Source: a virus. Taken from it: DNA of 64,000 nt. Both the position numbers and the translations under genes were made by a program. The stretch is taken from the IMG/VR virus record IMGVR_UViG_3300049484_000177, positions 1 to 64,000 of that record; one strand, written 5' to 3'. Shown one piece after another: positions 23,643 to 31,601 of the stretch (its first letter is position 1; every line of letters starts with the position of its first letter). The notes below the pieces were generated by a model. It was not told the DNA's origin and searched no databases. It was given only the letters and a program-made list of their open reading frames with translations.

Positions 23643-25970
23643 TTAGACCTTGCCGTACAGTTTCTTCTGCTTCATCATTCCTTGATGAACACTATGAGCC
23701 TGCTCGAACAGATCGAGGGCCATATGCTGATGCATCCGCCTATCTGATCCGACCGGGAATGCTTCGGCAGTAGAGAGGTAATGACTTGCAATGCCCTCAA
23801 GTTTGCCAATCTGCCTGTTAGCCATTTGCTGCTTAGGTCCCAGCTTCTTGAAGGCAGGTGATTTGGTGCTGGTATAGATAGGGCCTATGTCCTCATAGGC
23901 TTTCAGGTGAGCATCGAGTACCTGTTGCTTCTTACTATCAGGCAGCTTCTTGTACTCAACCGACTTTCGTTTCACCATCACAGGATCAAATGTTCCGCTT
24001 CTCTTACCTCCACCAACGCCGCAGGTAGGATCTGTGCCACCACCTTTGCCCGTGGGACAGAAGGTGTTCTTAGTAGGCTTCCTCTTTTTCTTCGCTGCCT
24101 CTGCATCCGCCTTTGCCTTCTCATCTAACGCCTTCTGCTCTGCGGGTGTTGGTTTCTTACCTCCCTTAGTAGGTACTACTGGAACAGCGGGCTTCTTACC
24201 AAAGGCAGGAGGAGGTTGTTTTCCATCCACAGGGGGCTTCTGTCCAGGTACAGGCTGCTTACCAGTAACAGGAGGCTGTCCAGGGGCAGCGGGCTGTTCC
24301 TGTCCAGATACTGGTGGTTGTCCGGGTTGAGGAGGCTGTGCCCCAGCAGCAGCTAATGCTTCGGCCTGTACCTTTGCCGCTTCTTCTTGAGCCGCCTCTG
24401 CTTCTGCCTGCTTCTCTTCTTGGGCTTCCATAGCCCTTTGGAGAATACCCTCAGCATCTTCGTCCTCTATATCTAACTCCCTAGTCATAAAGTCCATCGG
24501 GTCCATCAGTACATCAACCCCACCAGCAATGTACTTAGACATAGCATCAACATGCTGTACTGCTATAGCCGCTTTCTCAGCAGGCTTCATAATCTCGGGG
24601 TCTTCCCAATCAATCCTATAACGATCCTTCGGTAGAGGTAGTACACCAAGAGCAATCAACCGATTAACAAAGGGTACGATAACTCTTGGAATCAGGTAAC
24701 TATAACGACGTGCCCTTACCCTATCATTCCAAGTAGAGTCATCCTGTCCACTAGCCAACTCACCCCGCTCGCTGCCTTTGAAGATCCTAAGCGGGATACC
24801 TAGTATGATACAAATGGCCTCAACCTGAACATTGATATGGGAGGTAGGATCAACCACTGAGGGGGCAATAGTCTTAGCAGACATGCCCATTAGGGCTGCC
24901 CATTTCTGCAGCCCATTTTCCATATCGAACATCCGCTCCCGCAGACTATCCTCGTCGAGTTCTACGTCTCCTCCTAACTGCGGGTGAGTCTCAAGGAAGA
25001 TCCTCATGACACAGTTTTTCCAGAACCCTTCAGCATCCCCACCATATATCTTGACGAGGTTGAGTAGGTTGTTCCAAACCGGCCGTTGCCGCGGAACACC
25101 AATCACTTCACTAGAGTCCATGTTATCACAGATATGAACCACCCGCGACCAGTGAACCCTAATACTCCGTTCCTCACGACCAGCGGTGACGTAACTGGTG
25201 CTCTCCGATCCAAGATCAATACTATAAAAGGATGGCTTGCGATAGCGAGGGGAGTGTATGTTAGCGTTATACTCAATACTGGTAACAGAGGTCTCAGCAA
25301 AGACACTTAGATAGAGCAGCTTATGCTCTGACTTCTTCGTCTTACCATTCTCACTACCAGGCTTCTTCGTCTTAGCACTCTCCTCACCTACTACCTTCTT
25401 CTCGTCCTTGGGTTGCTTAGCAAGGTTGTTGATGAACTCCGTATCCTCACTAATGCCTTCATCGTCAAAACCATCCACTGGTTCAGAGAGAGGCTTACCG
25501 TCGTCAATACCAATGAGAATCAGGCCGAAGTGGCCTATGCCGCTCAACTTATCAGCACGGGCCAGATACTCCCATAACGGATTTCCTACCTGTTCCGAAT
25601 CGAAATAGGATTGCTCACCTTCAAGTAGTAGATCACCCAACTTCTTGAATGCTTCCTCGAAGGGAGTAGTGACAGAGGCGTCTTCATCCTCATAGACTTG
25701 AGGGAAGACCTGCCAGCACTCGGAAGGCATAACACTAACTACCCGAGTGCCGATGGGATTACGATTGTACATCTCTGTATAATCAGTAATCGTCATTTCG
25801 TCCGTACTTGGATAGTCACACTCCCTATTGACATCCTTCCTGGCAAACAGAGCCTCCCTCGTCATGTCAGTACGAAGGGCATAGGCATTGGATATTAACT
25901 GCTCAGACAGAGCAGCAGCAAATGGATCATCTTGCACACCAAAGATGGTCCCTTTTCGATTGCTAATCAT
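23643..25970 (-). CDS. Portal protein with a motif-tagged C-terminal extension
   Basis: 775 residues. Residues about 1-480 match DUF1073-type portals, including L-G-I-P-L-R-I-F-K-G-S-E-R-G-E-L-A-S-G and the preceding helical stem region. A charged Lys/Glu insertion lies at about 185-215. After a helical Glu/Ala stretch comes a proline-glutamine-glycine linker (about 545-610), one motif copy (635-650) and a helical tail with M-H-Q-H-M. The portal is the dodecameric DNA gate at one vertex. A portal C-terminus typically faces the capsid interior, so the extension could hold or recruit the tagged cargo proteins encoded just downstream. Confidence 0.8.
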   Translation of the reverse strand: MISNRKGTIFGVQDDPFAAALSEQLISNAYALRTDMTREALFARKDVNRECDYPSTDEMTITDYTEMYNRNPIGTRVVSVMPSECWQVFPQVYEDEDASVTTPFEEAFKKLGDLLLEGEQSYFDSEQVGNPLWEYLARADKLSGIGHFGLILIGIDDGKPLSEPVDGFDDEGISEDTEFINNLAKQPKDEKKVVGEESAKTKKPGSENGKTKKSEHKLLYLSVFAETSVTSIEYNANIHSPRYRKPSFYSIDLGSESTSYVTAGREERSIRVHWSRVVHICDNMDSSEVIGVPRQRPVWNNLLNLVKIYGGDAEGFWKNCVMRIFLETHPQLGGDVELDEDSLRERMFDMENGLQKWAALMGMSAKTIAPSVVDPTSHINVQVEAICIILGIPLRIFKGSERGELASGQDDSTWNDRVRARRYSYLIPRVIVPFVNRLIALGVLPLPKDRYRIDWEDPEIMKPAEKAAIAVQHVDAMSKYIAGGVDVLMDPMDFMTRELDIEDEDAEGILQRAMEAQEEKQAEAEAAQEEAAKVQAEALAAAGAQPPQPGQPPVSGQEQPAAPGQPPVTGKQPVPGQKPPVDGKQPPPAFGKKPAVPVVPTKGGKKPTPAEQKALDEKAKADAEAAKKKRKPTKNTFCPTGKGGGTDPTCGVGGGKRSGTFDPVMVKRKSVEYKKLPDSKKQQVLDAHLKAYEDIGPIYTSTKSPAFKKLGPKQQMANRQIGKLEGIASHYLSTAEAFPVGSDRRMHQHMALDLFEQAHSVHQGMMKQKKLYGKV
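24021..24068 (-). repeat. FCxTG-GGG-DPxC motif in the portal tail
   Basis: Residues 635-650, NTFCPTGKGGGTDPTC, between a Pro-rich linker and a helical tail. It is the only copy with Thr at position 2. Confidence 0.9.
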
Positions 25971-25977
25971 ATCTCAG

Positions 25978-26205
25978 TTACCCTTTCCTGTCCGCTCCTG
26001 TGTCAATCACTCTTGTTTCGGGGCGATAGATAATGAAGCCGACCTCACAGGGAATACCAAACTCACTACGTGGGTCGGCTGTCTCTGGACACCATCTCTG
26101 TACAAGCAATACTCTACCGTCAGGTAGAGTAATTGGATCGGGGCATTCACAAAGATCATTGAACTTGTCTGCCAGGCTCTTGTATACCCTCTCCTTTATA
26201 ATCAT
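25978..26205 (-). CDS. Hypothetical small protein
   Basis: 75 residues, mixed alpha/beta, two Cys near 19-21 and one near 39. GAGGGGG precedes ATG 26205. It sits between the terminase and portal genes; no family recognised. Confidence 0.5.
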   Translation of the reverse strand: MIIKERVYKSLADKFNDLCECPDPITLPDGRVLLVQRWCPETADPRSEFGIPCEVGFIIYRPETRVIDTGADRKG

Positions 26206-26207
26206 AA

Positions 26208-26483
26208 CTACCCCCTCATCATCCTCTCTAATGCCTCCCGTTGCTTAATCTCTGAAAGAGAAACAACAGGCGCACACTCACCACACCCTATTGCCTTCTT
26301 GTTAACCGGAGGATAGACAGACAATACCTGTTGAGCCTCACCCCCTCCCTGCAACCTCCTAAGAAATCCCACTACCTGTGGTGGGTTGCGATGGCATCTG
26401 CCCTGAGATAGATCCAATTTCTCAGGAAGATACCATTTACAATCGCCACAGTGTCTATCCTCTAGTAGATATTCACCCATCAT
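26208..26483 (-). CDS. Cys-rich small phage protein
   Basis: 91 residues with HCGDCKWY, RCHRNPP and a later CGEC, a pattern found in short zinc-binding phage proteins. AAGGAGCGA lies ahead of ATG 26483, which overlaps the previous stop. Function unknown. Confidence 0.55.
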   Translation of the reverse strand: MMGEYLLEDRHCGDCKWYLPEKLDLSQGRCHRNPPQVVGFLRRLQGGGEAQQVLSVYPPVNKKAIGCGECAPVVSLSEIKQREALERMMRG

Positions 26484-27040
26484 TTCACTCGCTCCTTGTT
26501 ACCAACCCTAGCGGTCTCTATGTCCTGTAACTCGGTTAGTAAAGCAGCAGGCTTGAACACCTCTACGAAGTTTTCGGGTACCTCACACTTGGATATTTTG
26601 TCCTTGCATACCTTAATCAACTCTACCAACTCAGATAACCTACCTAACAGTATATGAAAATCCACCCCTGTTGATTGTCTATGCTTTCGACGTTTACCAT
26701 TATCGTCCTCTACTACAACTATCTCTGGTACTTGTAGTCTAGCGCTTCTCTGTTGCTGAGCCCTCATGAGTGATTGGGTAGTGTAGTACAATCCATCATA
26801 CTCAACCTCTAAGGCTCCCTTCCGTATAGTCCAATAAGCCCGGATCAAAGCCCTATGTTTCTTCTCATCAGCAGGCGGCGGGTATTCAGGTCCCTCTACA
26901 TTCCAGCTACTGTACATCCACCCATCAGGGAACAGTAAATAACCGGATCGCCTAGACTCAGGGTTACGAAGGTAAAGAATAGGCTCTCCTCCATGTACAG
27001 CAGAGAACTCTCGAAAGTATGCTTTCCAGTCTACTTTCAT
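26480..27040 (-). CDS. Hypothetical protein
   Basis: 186 residues. The N-terminal half alternates hydrophobic and aromatic residues (I-L-Y-L-R-N-P-E, then G-Y-L-L-F-P-D-G-W-M-Y); the C-terminal half is helical with L-L-G-R-L-S-E-L-V-E-L-I-K. No ribosome site is obvious. It lies in the run of genes between terminase and portal. Confidence 0.45.
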   Translation of the reverse strand: MKVDWKAYFREFSAVHGGEPILYLRNPESRRSGYLLFPDGWMYSSWNVEGPEYPPPADEKKHRALIRAYWTIRKGALEVEYDGLYYTTQSLMRAQQQRSARLQVPEIVVVEDDNGKRRKHRQSTGVDFHILLGRLSELVELIKVCKDKISKCEVPENFVEVFKPAALLTELQDIETARVGNKERVK

Positions 27041-27103
27041 TTGAAATCACTAATACTCCCCAGCACATTCGTTGTTACCGAGACCTCGGTTCTTCTTGGG
27101 TGG

Positions 27104-27280
27104 TCAGTGCTTTTGAGATTTGCTAAGTAACGGAAGAGTAGTGAGTATCTTACCCTTCCACCTTACACAACCAGTCCACCAACCCTCTACTATACTATCC
27201 AAAGATCCACAACGACCGTGACGCTGCCCTCTTGCAGTATAATGAATACACTTATCACATCTACCTTGGGTTGGTCTCAT
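27104..27280 (-). CDS. Small Cys-rich protein
   Basis: 58 residues with C-D-K-C-I-H-Y, C-G-S and W-W-T-G-C-V-R-W, four Cys in a likely zinc-binding arrangement. ATG 27280 lies just after the upstream stop; a TTG two codons earlier is the alternative. Role unknown. Confidence 0.5.
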   Translation of the reverse strand: MRPTQGRCDKCIHYTARGQRHGRCGSLDSIVEGWWTGCVRWKGKILTTLPLLSKSQKH

Positions 27281-27282
27281 AT

Positions 27283-27639
27283 TCAACCACTCGCTATAAT
27301 AGGTGTAGGTAACAATTCACATTCACAGCCCGACCACCCACAACTACATAGAACCGAGTTATGATTAGTCCCGCAAGTAGTAATCTCGTAGTCATCGGAA
27401 TTGCACTTAGGGCATAACTCCCCATTGAAATCCTTGTCATATATTGGGGAAGTACAAGGTTTACCATCGGACCTAGAAGGAGGTATAGACTCAAAGACCT
27501 GGAGTATACGAGATGTTAGATCGTGCTTGCACTTAGGGCAGACTACTTGATCTGACGTGCTATTGAACGGGAATTCTTCCCCGCACTGCGGGCATTTGTA
27601 TATGCCAAACGGAATCTTGAGCATACTATAAATTGACAT
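27283..27639 (-). CDS. Double zinc-ribbon protein
   Basis: 118 residues. Ribbon one: CPQCGEEFPF with CPKCKHDL. Ribbon two: CPKCNSDDYEI with a later CSCG. Start ATG 27639 overlaps the stop of the upstream gene as TAATG, favouring it over a longer in-frame start inside that gene. It may bind nucleic acid or zinc; role unknown. Confidence 0.55.
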   Translation of the reverse strand: MSIYSMLKIPFGIYKCPQCGEEFPFNSTSDQVVCPKCKHDLTSRILQVFESIPPSRSDGKPCTSPIYDKDFNGELCPKCNSDDYEITTCGTNHNSVLCSCGWSGCECELLPTPIIASG

Positions 27640-27833
27640 TAGTTTTGACGCATCAAACGCCCCTCCATCTCTTGATCGTAGCATTCCCTTACTTCATCAG
27701 CAGCGGCCTCCCATCCTCGCTTAATGCCCGGTAGTTGCTCATCCCAAGACGGGAGTTTATTGCCTGAGACTAATGACACCCCACCAGTAGACTTGCAATA
27801 GGCTTCATAAGCAATCTGACCATAACTACTCAT
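27639..27833 (-). CDS. Small conserved-looking phage protein
   Basis: 64 residues containing A-Y-E-A-Y-C-K-S-T-G-G-V-S-L-V-S-G and P-S-W-D-E-Q-L, a pattern I have seen in short phage proteins of unknown function. AGGAGCGATGTG precedes ATG 27833. Confidence 0.55.
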   Translation of the reverse strand: MSSYGQIAYEAYCKSTGGVSLVSGNKLPSWDEQLPGIKRGWEAAADEVRECYDQEMEGRLMRQN

Positions 27834-27851
27834 CACATCGCTCCTATACCA

Positions 27852-28070
27852 TTAACTACCAAACGCCTCTTTCCTAAGTCGCAGAAGATCCGAGAGTAGA
27901 CTTGACCGCTTCATATGTTCCCTCAATTCAATATACTGTATAGCAGCTATCACTTGGTTAAGATCCTTCTCATTGAATATAACAGCCACACAATCCTTAT
28001 TAGCAAGAGCATTGAGCAACTTACGCTCAATTATCTCCCTAGAAGTATGCTCGACCCTTACACCAGACAT
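27852..28070 (-). CDS. Hypothetical helical protein
   Basis: 72 residues, mostly helical, Lys/Arg-rich C-terminus. AGGAGCGATGTAAT precedes ATG 28070 and contains the stop of the terminase nuclease gene. No family recognised. Confidence 0.5.
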   Translation of the reverse strand: MSGVRVEHTSREIIERKLLNALANKDCVAVIFNEKDLNQVIAAIQYIELREHMKRSSLLSDLLRLRKEAFGS

Positions 28071-28071
28071 A

Positions 28072-29007
28072 TTACATCGCTCCTGCTAAGACTCTCACTG
28101 GTCTCCTAACCATACCATAAACAGCTAACACTAGACTGTCTGCTTGGTCTGGGCTTCTTCCTATCATCGCTCTGATTGTTTCCCCTGTATAGCCTGGATG
28201 CGGTTTGTCTTTGGGAGGCAAGTATAACCGACCCTCACCATTATACTGTTTCCTAAGCACTTTCAACTGCCTCAGTGTTTCACTATATTGCGATGGTATG
28301 CCAAATCCTCCTAGCCTAGCAAACAGCTCGGCAGTTAGAGCATACATCTCAGCCCTTCGATTCTTATAAGCATAAGCAGTCTCAGTTCTAACTACCCGTT
28401 CCTGAACAGGGGACTTAACAGTAGATGTCTTTCTTTCCTTATGAGGATCGGTAGGGGATTCCCCAAACCCTACTGTACGAACATCAAATCCATCCCGTCG
28501 CAATCGGTCGGCGTGCTGCTTACCTCCTCCACCCCTATCGAATATGACTTGATCCGGGGTCAATTGGTATTCCCGAATAAGGGCTTTAGTTATTCCCGTT
28601 ATATCAGCAGTGTCTCCGGTCTTAATCGACTTTTGATAGAACATACCTAAATAATCAATAACAGACCAAACAGTATCATCACCACCCTCAGCAGCATCGA
28701 CACCCATTGCTACCGCCCTACGTCTATCATCCTGATATTTAGCCGCTACCTGAACTGCTTTGGTTAGAACCTCACTAGGGAATAGGTAGACCTCAGATCC
28801 TTTGAAGAACATGCCATCTAGTGAAACAGTCTGCTGTACCTTATCCCATCGCTTTCTTCGCTTATCATACTCCTCCCAACTAAGTACCCCTGGCACTAAA
28901 ATCTCGTTAGTGGGAGTTTGTCCTCTGGACTTCTGGGCTAAGCCTAGTCTCACGTTAGGTGAGTCCTCAGCTCTGATACGAATCACTTTGCGATAGTAAC
29001 GGACCAT
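28072..29007 (-). CDS. terL: Large terminase, C-terminal nuclease part (split gene)
   Basis: 311 residues from ATG 29007 (an in-frame TTG lies two codons upstream). It begins M-V-R-Y-Y-R-K-V-I-R-I-R-A-E-D-S-P-N-V-R, which in intact terminases follows the ATPase domain. The RNase H-like nuclease motifs are present: G-V-D-A-A-E-G-G-D-D, V-I-F-D-R-G-G-G-G and a late R-S-P-D-Q-A-D-S. It cuts concatemers during packaging. Together with the ATPase gene at 29511-30137 it makes a normal-length terminase; an HNH gene separates them. No good ribosome site precedes it. Confidence 0.8.
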   Translation of the reverse strand: MVRYYRKVIRIRAEDSPNVRLGLAQKSRGQTPTNEILVPGVLSWEEYDKRRKRWDKVQQTVSLDGMFFKGSEVYLFPSEVLTKAVQVAAKYQDDRRRAVAMGVDAAEGGDDTVWSVIDYLGMFYQKSIKTGDTADITGITKALIREYQLTPDQVIFDRGGGGKQHADRLRRDGFDVRTVGFGESPTDPHKERKTSTVKSPVQERVVRTETAYAYKNRRAEMYALTAELFARLGGFGIPSQYSETLRQLKVLRKQYNGEGRLYLPPKDKPHPGYTGETIRAMIGRSPDQADSLVLAVYGMVRRPVRVLAGAM

Positions 29008-29016
29008 AACCAAACT

Positions 29017-29508
29017 CTAGACCACACTGCTTTTAGAAAGCAGTTCCTTCAACCTAATCTCAACTTGCTTCCTACGTCGTTTCTCATTTCTAGGATCACC
29101 CTCTCTATAAAACTTAACGAACTCAATATCTCTGTGATGAGCCTTGCAAAGAGTAATCAACTTACTATCATCCTTGCCCTCCATGACCTTCTTCTTATAA
29201 GACCTATGATGCACAATAACCCACTTCTTTGTACCACAAACTCTATACTTATAACCATCTCTCTTCTGTATCCTCGGTCGTATCTCCTGTTGCCAAAGAG
29301 AAGTGCTTAGATAATCCTTCTCGTACTCCGACTGTCTGACTGTTCTTTTCCTTGGCTTCCTCCTCTTCCTCTTATTCTCCAATTGCTCCTTCTCTTCGCG
29401 CTTCCGTCTCTGTAACCTCTTTTGACAAAAAGACAACCAAGCAGCATCAGCTTCCTTCTGAGCACCTATACTACTACCCCAAGTTAGTCTTACTTTGCTA
29501 AGCTTCAT
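29017..29508 (-). CDS. HNH endonuclease splitting the large terminase gene
   Basis: 163 residues with a basic Lys/Arg-rich N-terminal half (about 30-60) and an HNH domain: V-I-V-H-H-R-S-Y at about 110-117, L-I-T-L-C-K-A-H-H and a preceding R-V-C-G. One expected Cys of the first CxxC is Tyr, so the zinc site may be incomplete. It fills nearly the entire insertion between the two terminase parts, with 2-9 bases on either side. This position is typical of phage homing endonucleases. An intron-borne gene is possible but there is almost no room for intron RNA. Confidence 0.75.
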   Translation of the reverse strand: MKLSKVRLTWGSSIGAQKEADAAWLSFCQKRLQRRKREEKEQLENKRKRRKPRKRTVRQSEYEKDYLSTSLWQQEIRPRIQKRDGYKYRVCGTKKWVIVHHRSYKKKVMEGKDDSKLITLCKAHHRDIEFVKFYREGDPRNEKRRRKQVEIRLKELLSKSSVV

Positions 29509-29510
29509 AG

Positions 29511-30137
29511 TTAAGCTGCTACTATATCCCCACCCGGATCGTTAGTAGCAACATCACCCTCTACCGCCCGGTAGAAGTAATTGTTACACGGCCAGGGATT
29601 TCCAATGAGTAGTATCCTTTGAGCCCAGGTGCGGCACATAGAGAAATACTCGTCAGGGACACTACTACACTCATCAGCAATGAACAGTGTTCGGGGTGAA
29701 CCATCGGGGCTAGCAATATGGTGACCCTGCATACCAGCAATAGAATCCGCCTTCGCCACCATGCCCCTCACATAAGATAGAGGACAGATTTTACCTTTGT
29801 AGGTCCGCTTGATTTCGTGGTGGGTAACTATTAGTGGTCCAGCAGGCCATCGTAATCCTATTGCACTATCAGCAATAGCCTGCCCTATCTCTCCCCACAA
29901 CACACGAAGATGGTCATCCTTAGCAGAGGTCGTTATAATACGACAAGGACGGCGGGTGAGAAAGAATAGAACGACAATTCGACCAGAGACATAATCCTTG
30001 CCTAACTTGTTTCCGGCAGGCACTACCGTCTCGTCGTTCTCCCAAACTGAATATATGATCTCTCTTTGCTGCCGATAGAAATAAGTGTTCGGCCACAGGA
30101 TCTTAGCAAGTCTTAGTGGATCAACTGTCTTAGGCAT
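29511..30137 (-). CDS. terL: Large terminase, N-terminal ATPase part (split gene)
   Basis: 208 residues from ATG 30137, overlapping the small terminase stop. A variant Walker A (AGNKLGKD, 41-48), Walker B (L-F-I-A-D-E, 151-156) and the coupling motif L-L-I-G-N-P (177-181) are present. It ends soon after the C-N-N-Y-F-Y-R segment, where intact terminases continue straight into the nuclease linker. The product would hydrolyse ATP to pump DNA through the portal, acting with the separately encoded nuclease. Confidence 0.8.
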   Translation of the reverse strand: MPKTVDPLRLAKILWPNTYFYRQQREIIYSVWENDETVVPAGNKLGKDYVSGRIVVLFFLTRRPCRIITTSAKDDHLRVLWGEIGQAIADSAIGLRWPAGPLIVTHHEIKRTYKGKICPLSYVRGMVAKADSIAGMQGHHIASPDGSPRTLFIADECSSVPDEYFSMCRTWAQRILLIGNPWPCNNYFYRAVEGDVATNDPGGDIVAA

Positions 30138-30936
30138 GATCAACACTCAAGTCCAAATCCTTGCTATCGTCATTGTCTTCGTCTAACGCTGGTAGTTCAA
30201 TCACGCTTTCGATCTTGCCCTCTACTATATCATTGTCATCTGGCGGCTCACATAGTTTGTCAAAGTCAATGGCTTGCGCTTGTCCTTTCATGTGAATACT
30301 AACATTGGTTTCCCGGAGGAGCCCCAAGTATTTCATGGCTAACTCGACAGCCTTGTCCTTTGACATAAACTCGATTTCAGTAGTGACATCCATACCACAT
30401 TCAGTTTCACGAACTCGAGTTTTGCATTTGGTGATACAACGACGAGCCTCGCGAGGTATTTCATCGAGAGGCTTAAGTTCGTAGACACCATCTACATCGC
30501 CGGGCTGGTAGAGATCAAGAGGATCTAAGAAGATGGCACACTCTAACCGATGCAGAATCCGTTCAGCAGTTAGACCAGCCCGTTCGAGTCTTGCCTGTAG
30601 TATACTACCAAGATAAGCCCTAATACTAGGCTTTTTCAGGAGTTGAGTTACATAAGCATGCCCATTACTCTTCCTTTTCCCCGGAAAAGCCACATCAAAA
30701 GCCTTAGTGGCTTCCATGTTGTTAGCTAAATACTCAGCGCAGAAGATACGCTCTTTGTCTGTCAGAACAGACGCATCAGCTAACCTGGTACGGCTAATGG
30801 GTTGGATATAACCCTTATTCTTTTTGCCGCGATGACGCAGTGGCTCTTCAGCCTCTGACTCGACTGTAGGAGCGGTAGATACATACCTACTAGGCACGAT
30901 AAGAGTGCTCCCACTTACATCATATCTAATGGTCAT
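30130..30936 (-). CDS. terS: Small terminase subunit
   Basis: 268 residues. Residues about 58-150 fit the Terminase_2 family: L-T-D-K-E-R-I-F-C-A-E-Y-L, then A-T-K-A-F-D-V-A-F-P-G and L-L-K-K-P-S-I-R-A-Y-L. It recognises phage DNA ends or pac/cos sites and recruits the large subunit. The acidic C-terminal tail (about 230-268) may contact the ATPase. It is the first gene of the leftward late region, behind a sigma70-like promoter; the ribosome site is weak. Confidence 0.75.
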   Translation of the reverse strand: MTIRYDVSGSTLIVPSRYVSTAPTVESEAEEPLRHRGKKNKGYIQPISRTRLADASVLTDKERIFCAEYLANNMEATKAFDVAFPGKRKSNGHAYVTQLLKKPSIRAYLGSILQARLERAGLTAERILHRLECAIFLDPLDLYQPGDVDGVYELKPLDEIPREARRCITKCKTRVRETECGMDVTTEIEFMSKDKAVELAMKYLGLLRETNVSIHMKGQAQAIDFDKLCEPPDDNDIVEGKIESVIELPALDEDNDDSKDLDLSVDHA

Positions 30937-30966
30937 CTTATTGCAAATAGCAATCTAACACGGAGA

Positions 30967-30995
30967 ATTCTAACTGTCAGAACCACATAAGTCAA
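30967..30995 (-). promoter_or_regulatory. Leftward sigma70-like promoter for the late region
   Basis: On the minus strand, TTGACT (30995-30990), a 17-base spacer and TAGAAT (30972-30967) match sigma70 -35 and -10 boxes closely. Transcription would start near 30960, about 24 bases before the terminase small-subunit ATG. It could drive the whole leftward late transcript. Confidence 0.65.
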
Positions 30996-31033
30996 GTTCC
31001 TTGTATTTACTAGATAAACCAAATTCATAAAAG

Positions 31034-31061
31034 ACCACAAGACCACATTATGTCTTGTGGT
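31034..31061. promoter_or_regulatory. 10-bp inverted repeat in the divergent control region
   Basis: ACCACAAGAC (31034-31043) and GTCTTGTGGT (31052-31061) are exact reverse complements around an 8-base loop. The left arm also forms a tandem direct repeat of AGACCACA (31032-31047). The site lies between the leftward promoter and the rightward -10 box, so an operator is likely. No regulator can be named. Confidence 0.55.
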
Positions 31062-31085
31062 TAATAAGAAGGTAGTTAGTCCGAA

Positions 31086-31091
31086 TATAAT
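31086..31091 (+). promoter_or_regulatory. Candidate rightward -10 box
   Basis: A perfect TATAAT lies 53 bases before the first rightward start codon. No convincing -35 box sits at 16-18 bases, so if used it may need an activator. The ten bases TTAGTCCGAA immediately before it recur at 34461-34470. Confidence 0.4.
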
Positions 31092-31143
31092 GGTGTGTTC
31101 GTTTCTATTTGTTTGTTTTGTTTATAGGGGAGTATCTAGTCTC

Positions 31144-31410
31144 GTGAACATAACATCCATCAGCCAAACTGAACTTGGGGTGCAGGTAGTAGTAGAGGTC
31201 AGGCACCCAAGCGGTAAGGTACTAGATAAAGTAATTACCAAGAAACACAAAAGCTGGGATAGGATAGTAGCATCTGGGGAGCTAGTAAAAAAGGAGGTCA
31301 CGTCAACAAGAGGTATTGCTGTTGAGGGAAATCTGGTATCCGTAGACCAACGGGTTCTCTGCGGTGGGTTAGCACAATTGCAATTCTCGTTTAAGAGGAA
31401 AGGTAAGTAG
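31144..31410 (+). CDS. Hypothetical protein, first rightward gene
   Basis: 88 residues beginning at GTG 31144, with GGGGAG eleven bases upstream and a candidate transcription start before it. A longer in-frame reading exists (from 31057) but would overlap the -10 box. Contains V-Q-V-V-V-E-V-R-H-P and a Lys-rich tail; beta-rich. No family recognised. Confidence 0.5.
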   Translation: MNITSISQTELGVQVVVEVRHPSGKVLDKVITKKHKSWDRIVASGELVKKEVTSTRGIAVEGNLVSVDQRVLCGGLAQLQFSFKRKGK

Positions 31411-31411
31411 T

Positions 31412-31588
31412 ATGAGTGATTCAAAACAATCAGGTGGTATTGGTTGTTTTACGGTAGTTCTCATCGTACTCATAACACTGAAACTGTTTGGGTTGATTAT
31501 CTGGCCGTGGTGGTTCGTGCTATGTCCAATCTGGGTGCCGATCATCCTATTGGTATTCATTGGCATGTTGTATGGTTGCTTGAAATAG
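31412..31588 (+). CDS. Small two-helix membrane protein
   Basis: 58 residues with hydrophobic helices at about 13-31 and 34-52, joined by WPWWFVLCPIWVP. It overlaps nothing and follows the previous stop by one base. The WPWW turn is common in short phage membrane proteins of unknown function. Confidence 0.55.
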   Translation: MSDSKQSGGIGCFTVVLIVLITLKLFGLIIWPWWFVLCPIWVPIILLVFIGMLYGCLK

Positions 31589-31601
31589 GGGAGTAGTAGT
31601 T

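Noticed and set aside
11214-25970. The shared motif as mini-inteins
   Set aside because: Each copy is only 16 residues; no Hint fold blocks, no TxxH and no C-terminal HN before a nucleophile.
28072-30146. Group I intron in the terminase
   Set aside because: The HNH frame fills almost all of the insertion, leaving no room for a recognisable intron core; kept only as something to test.
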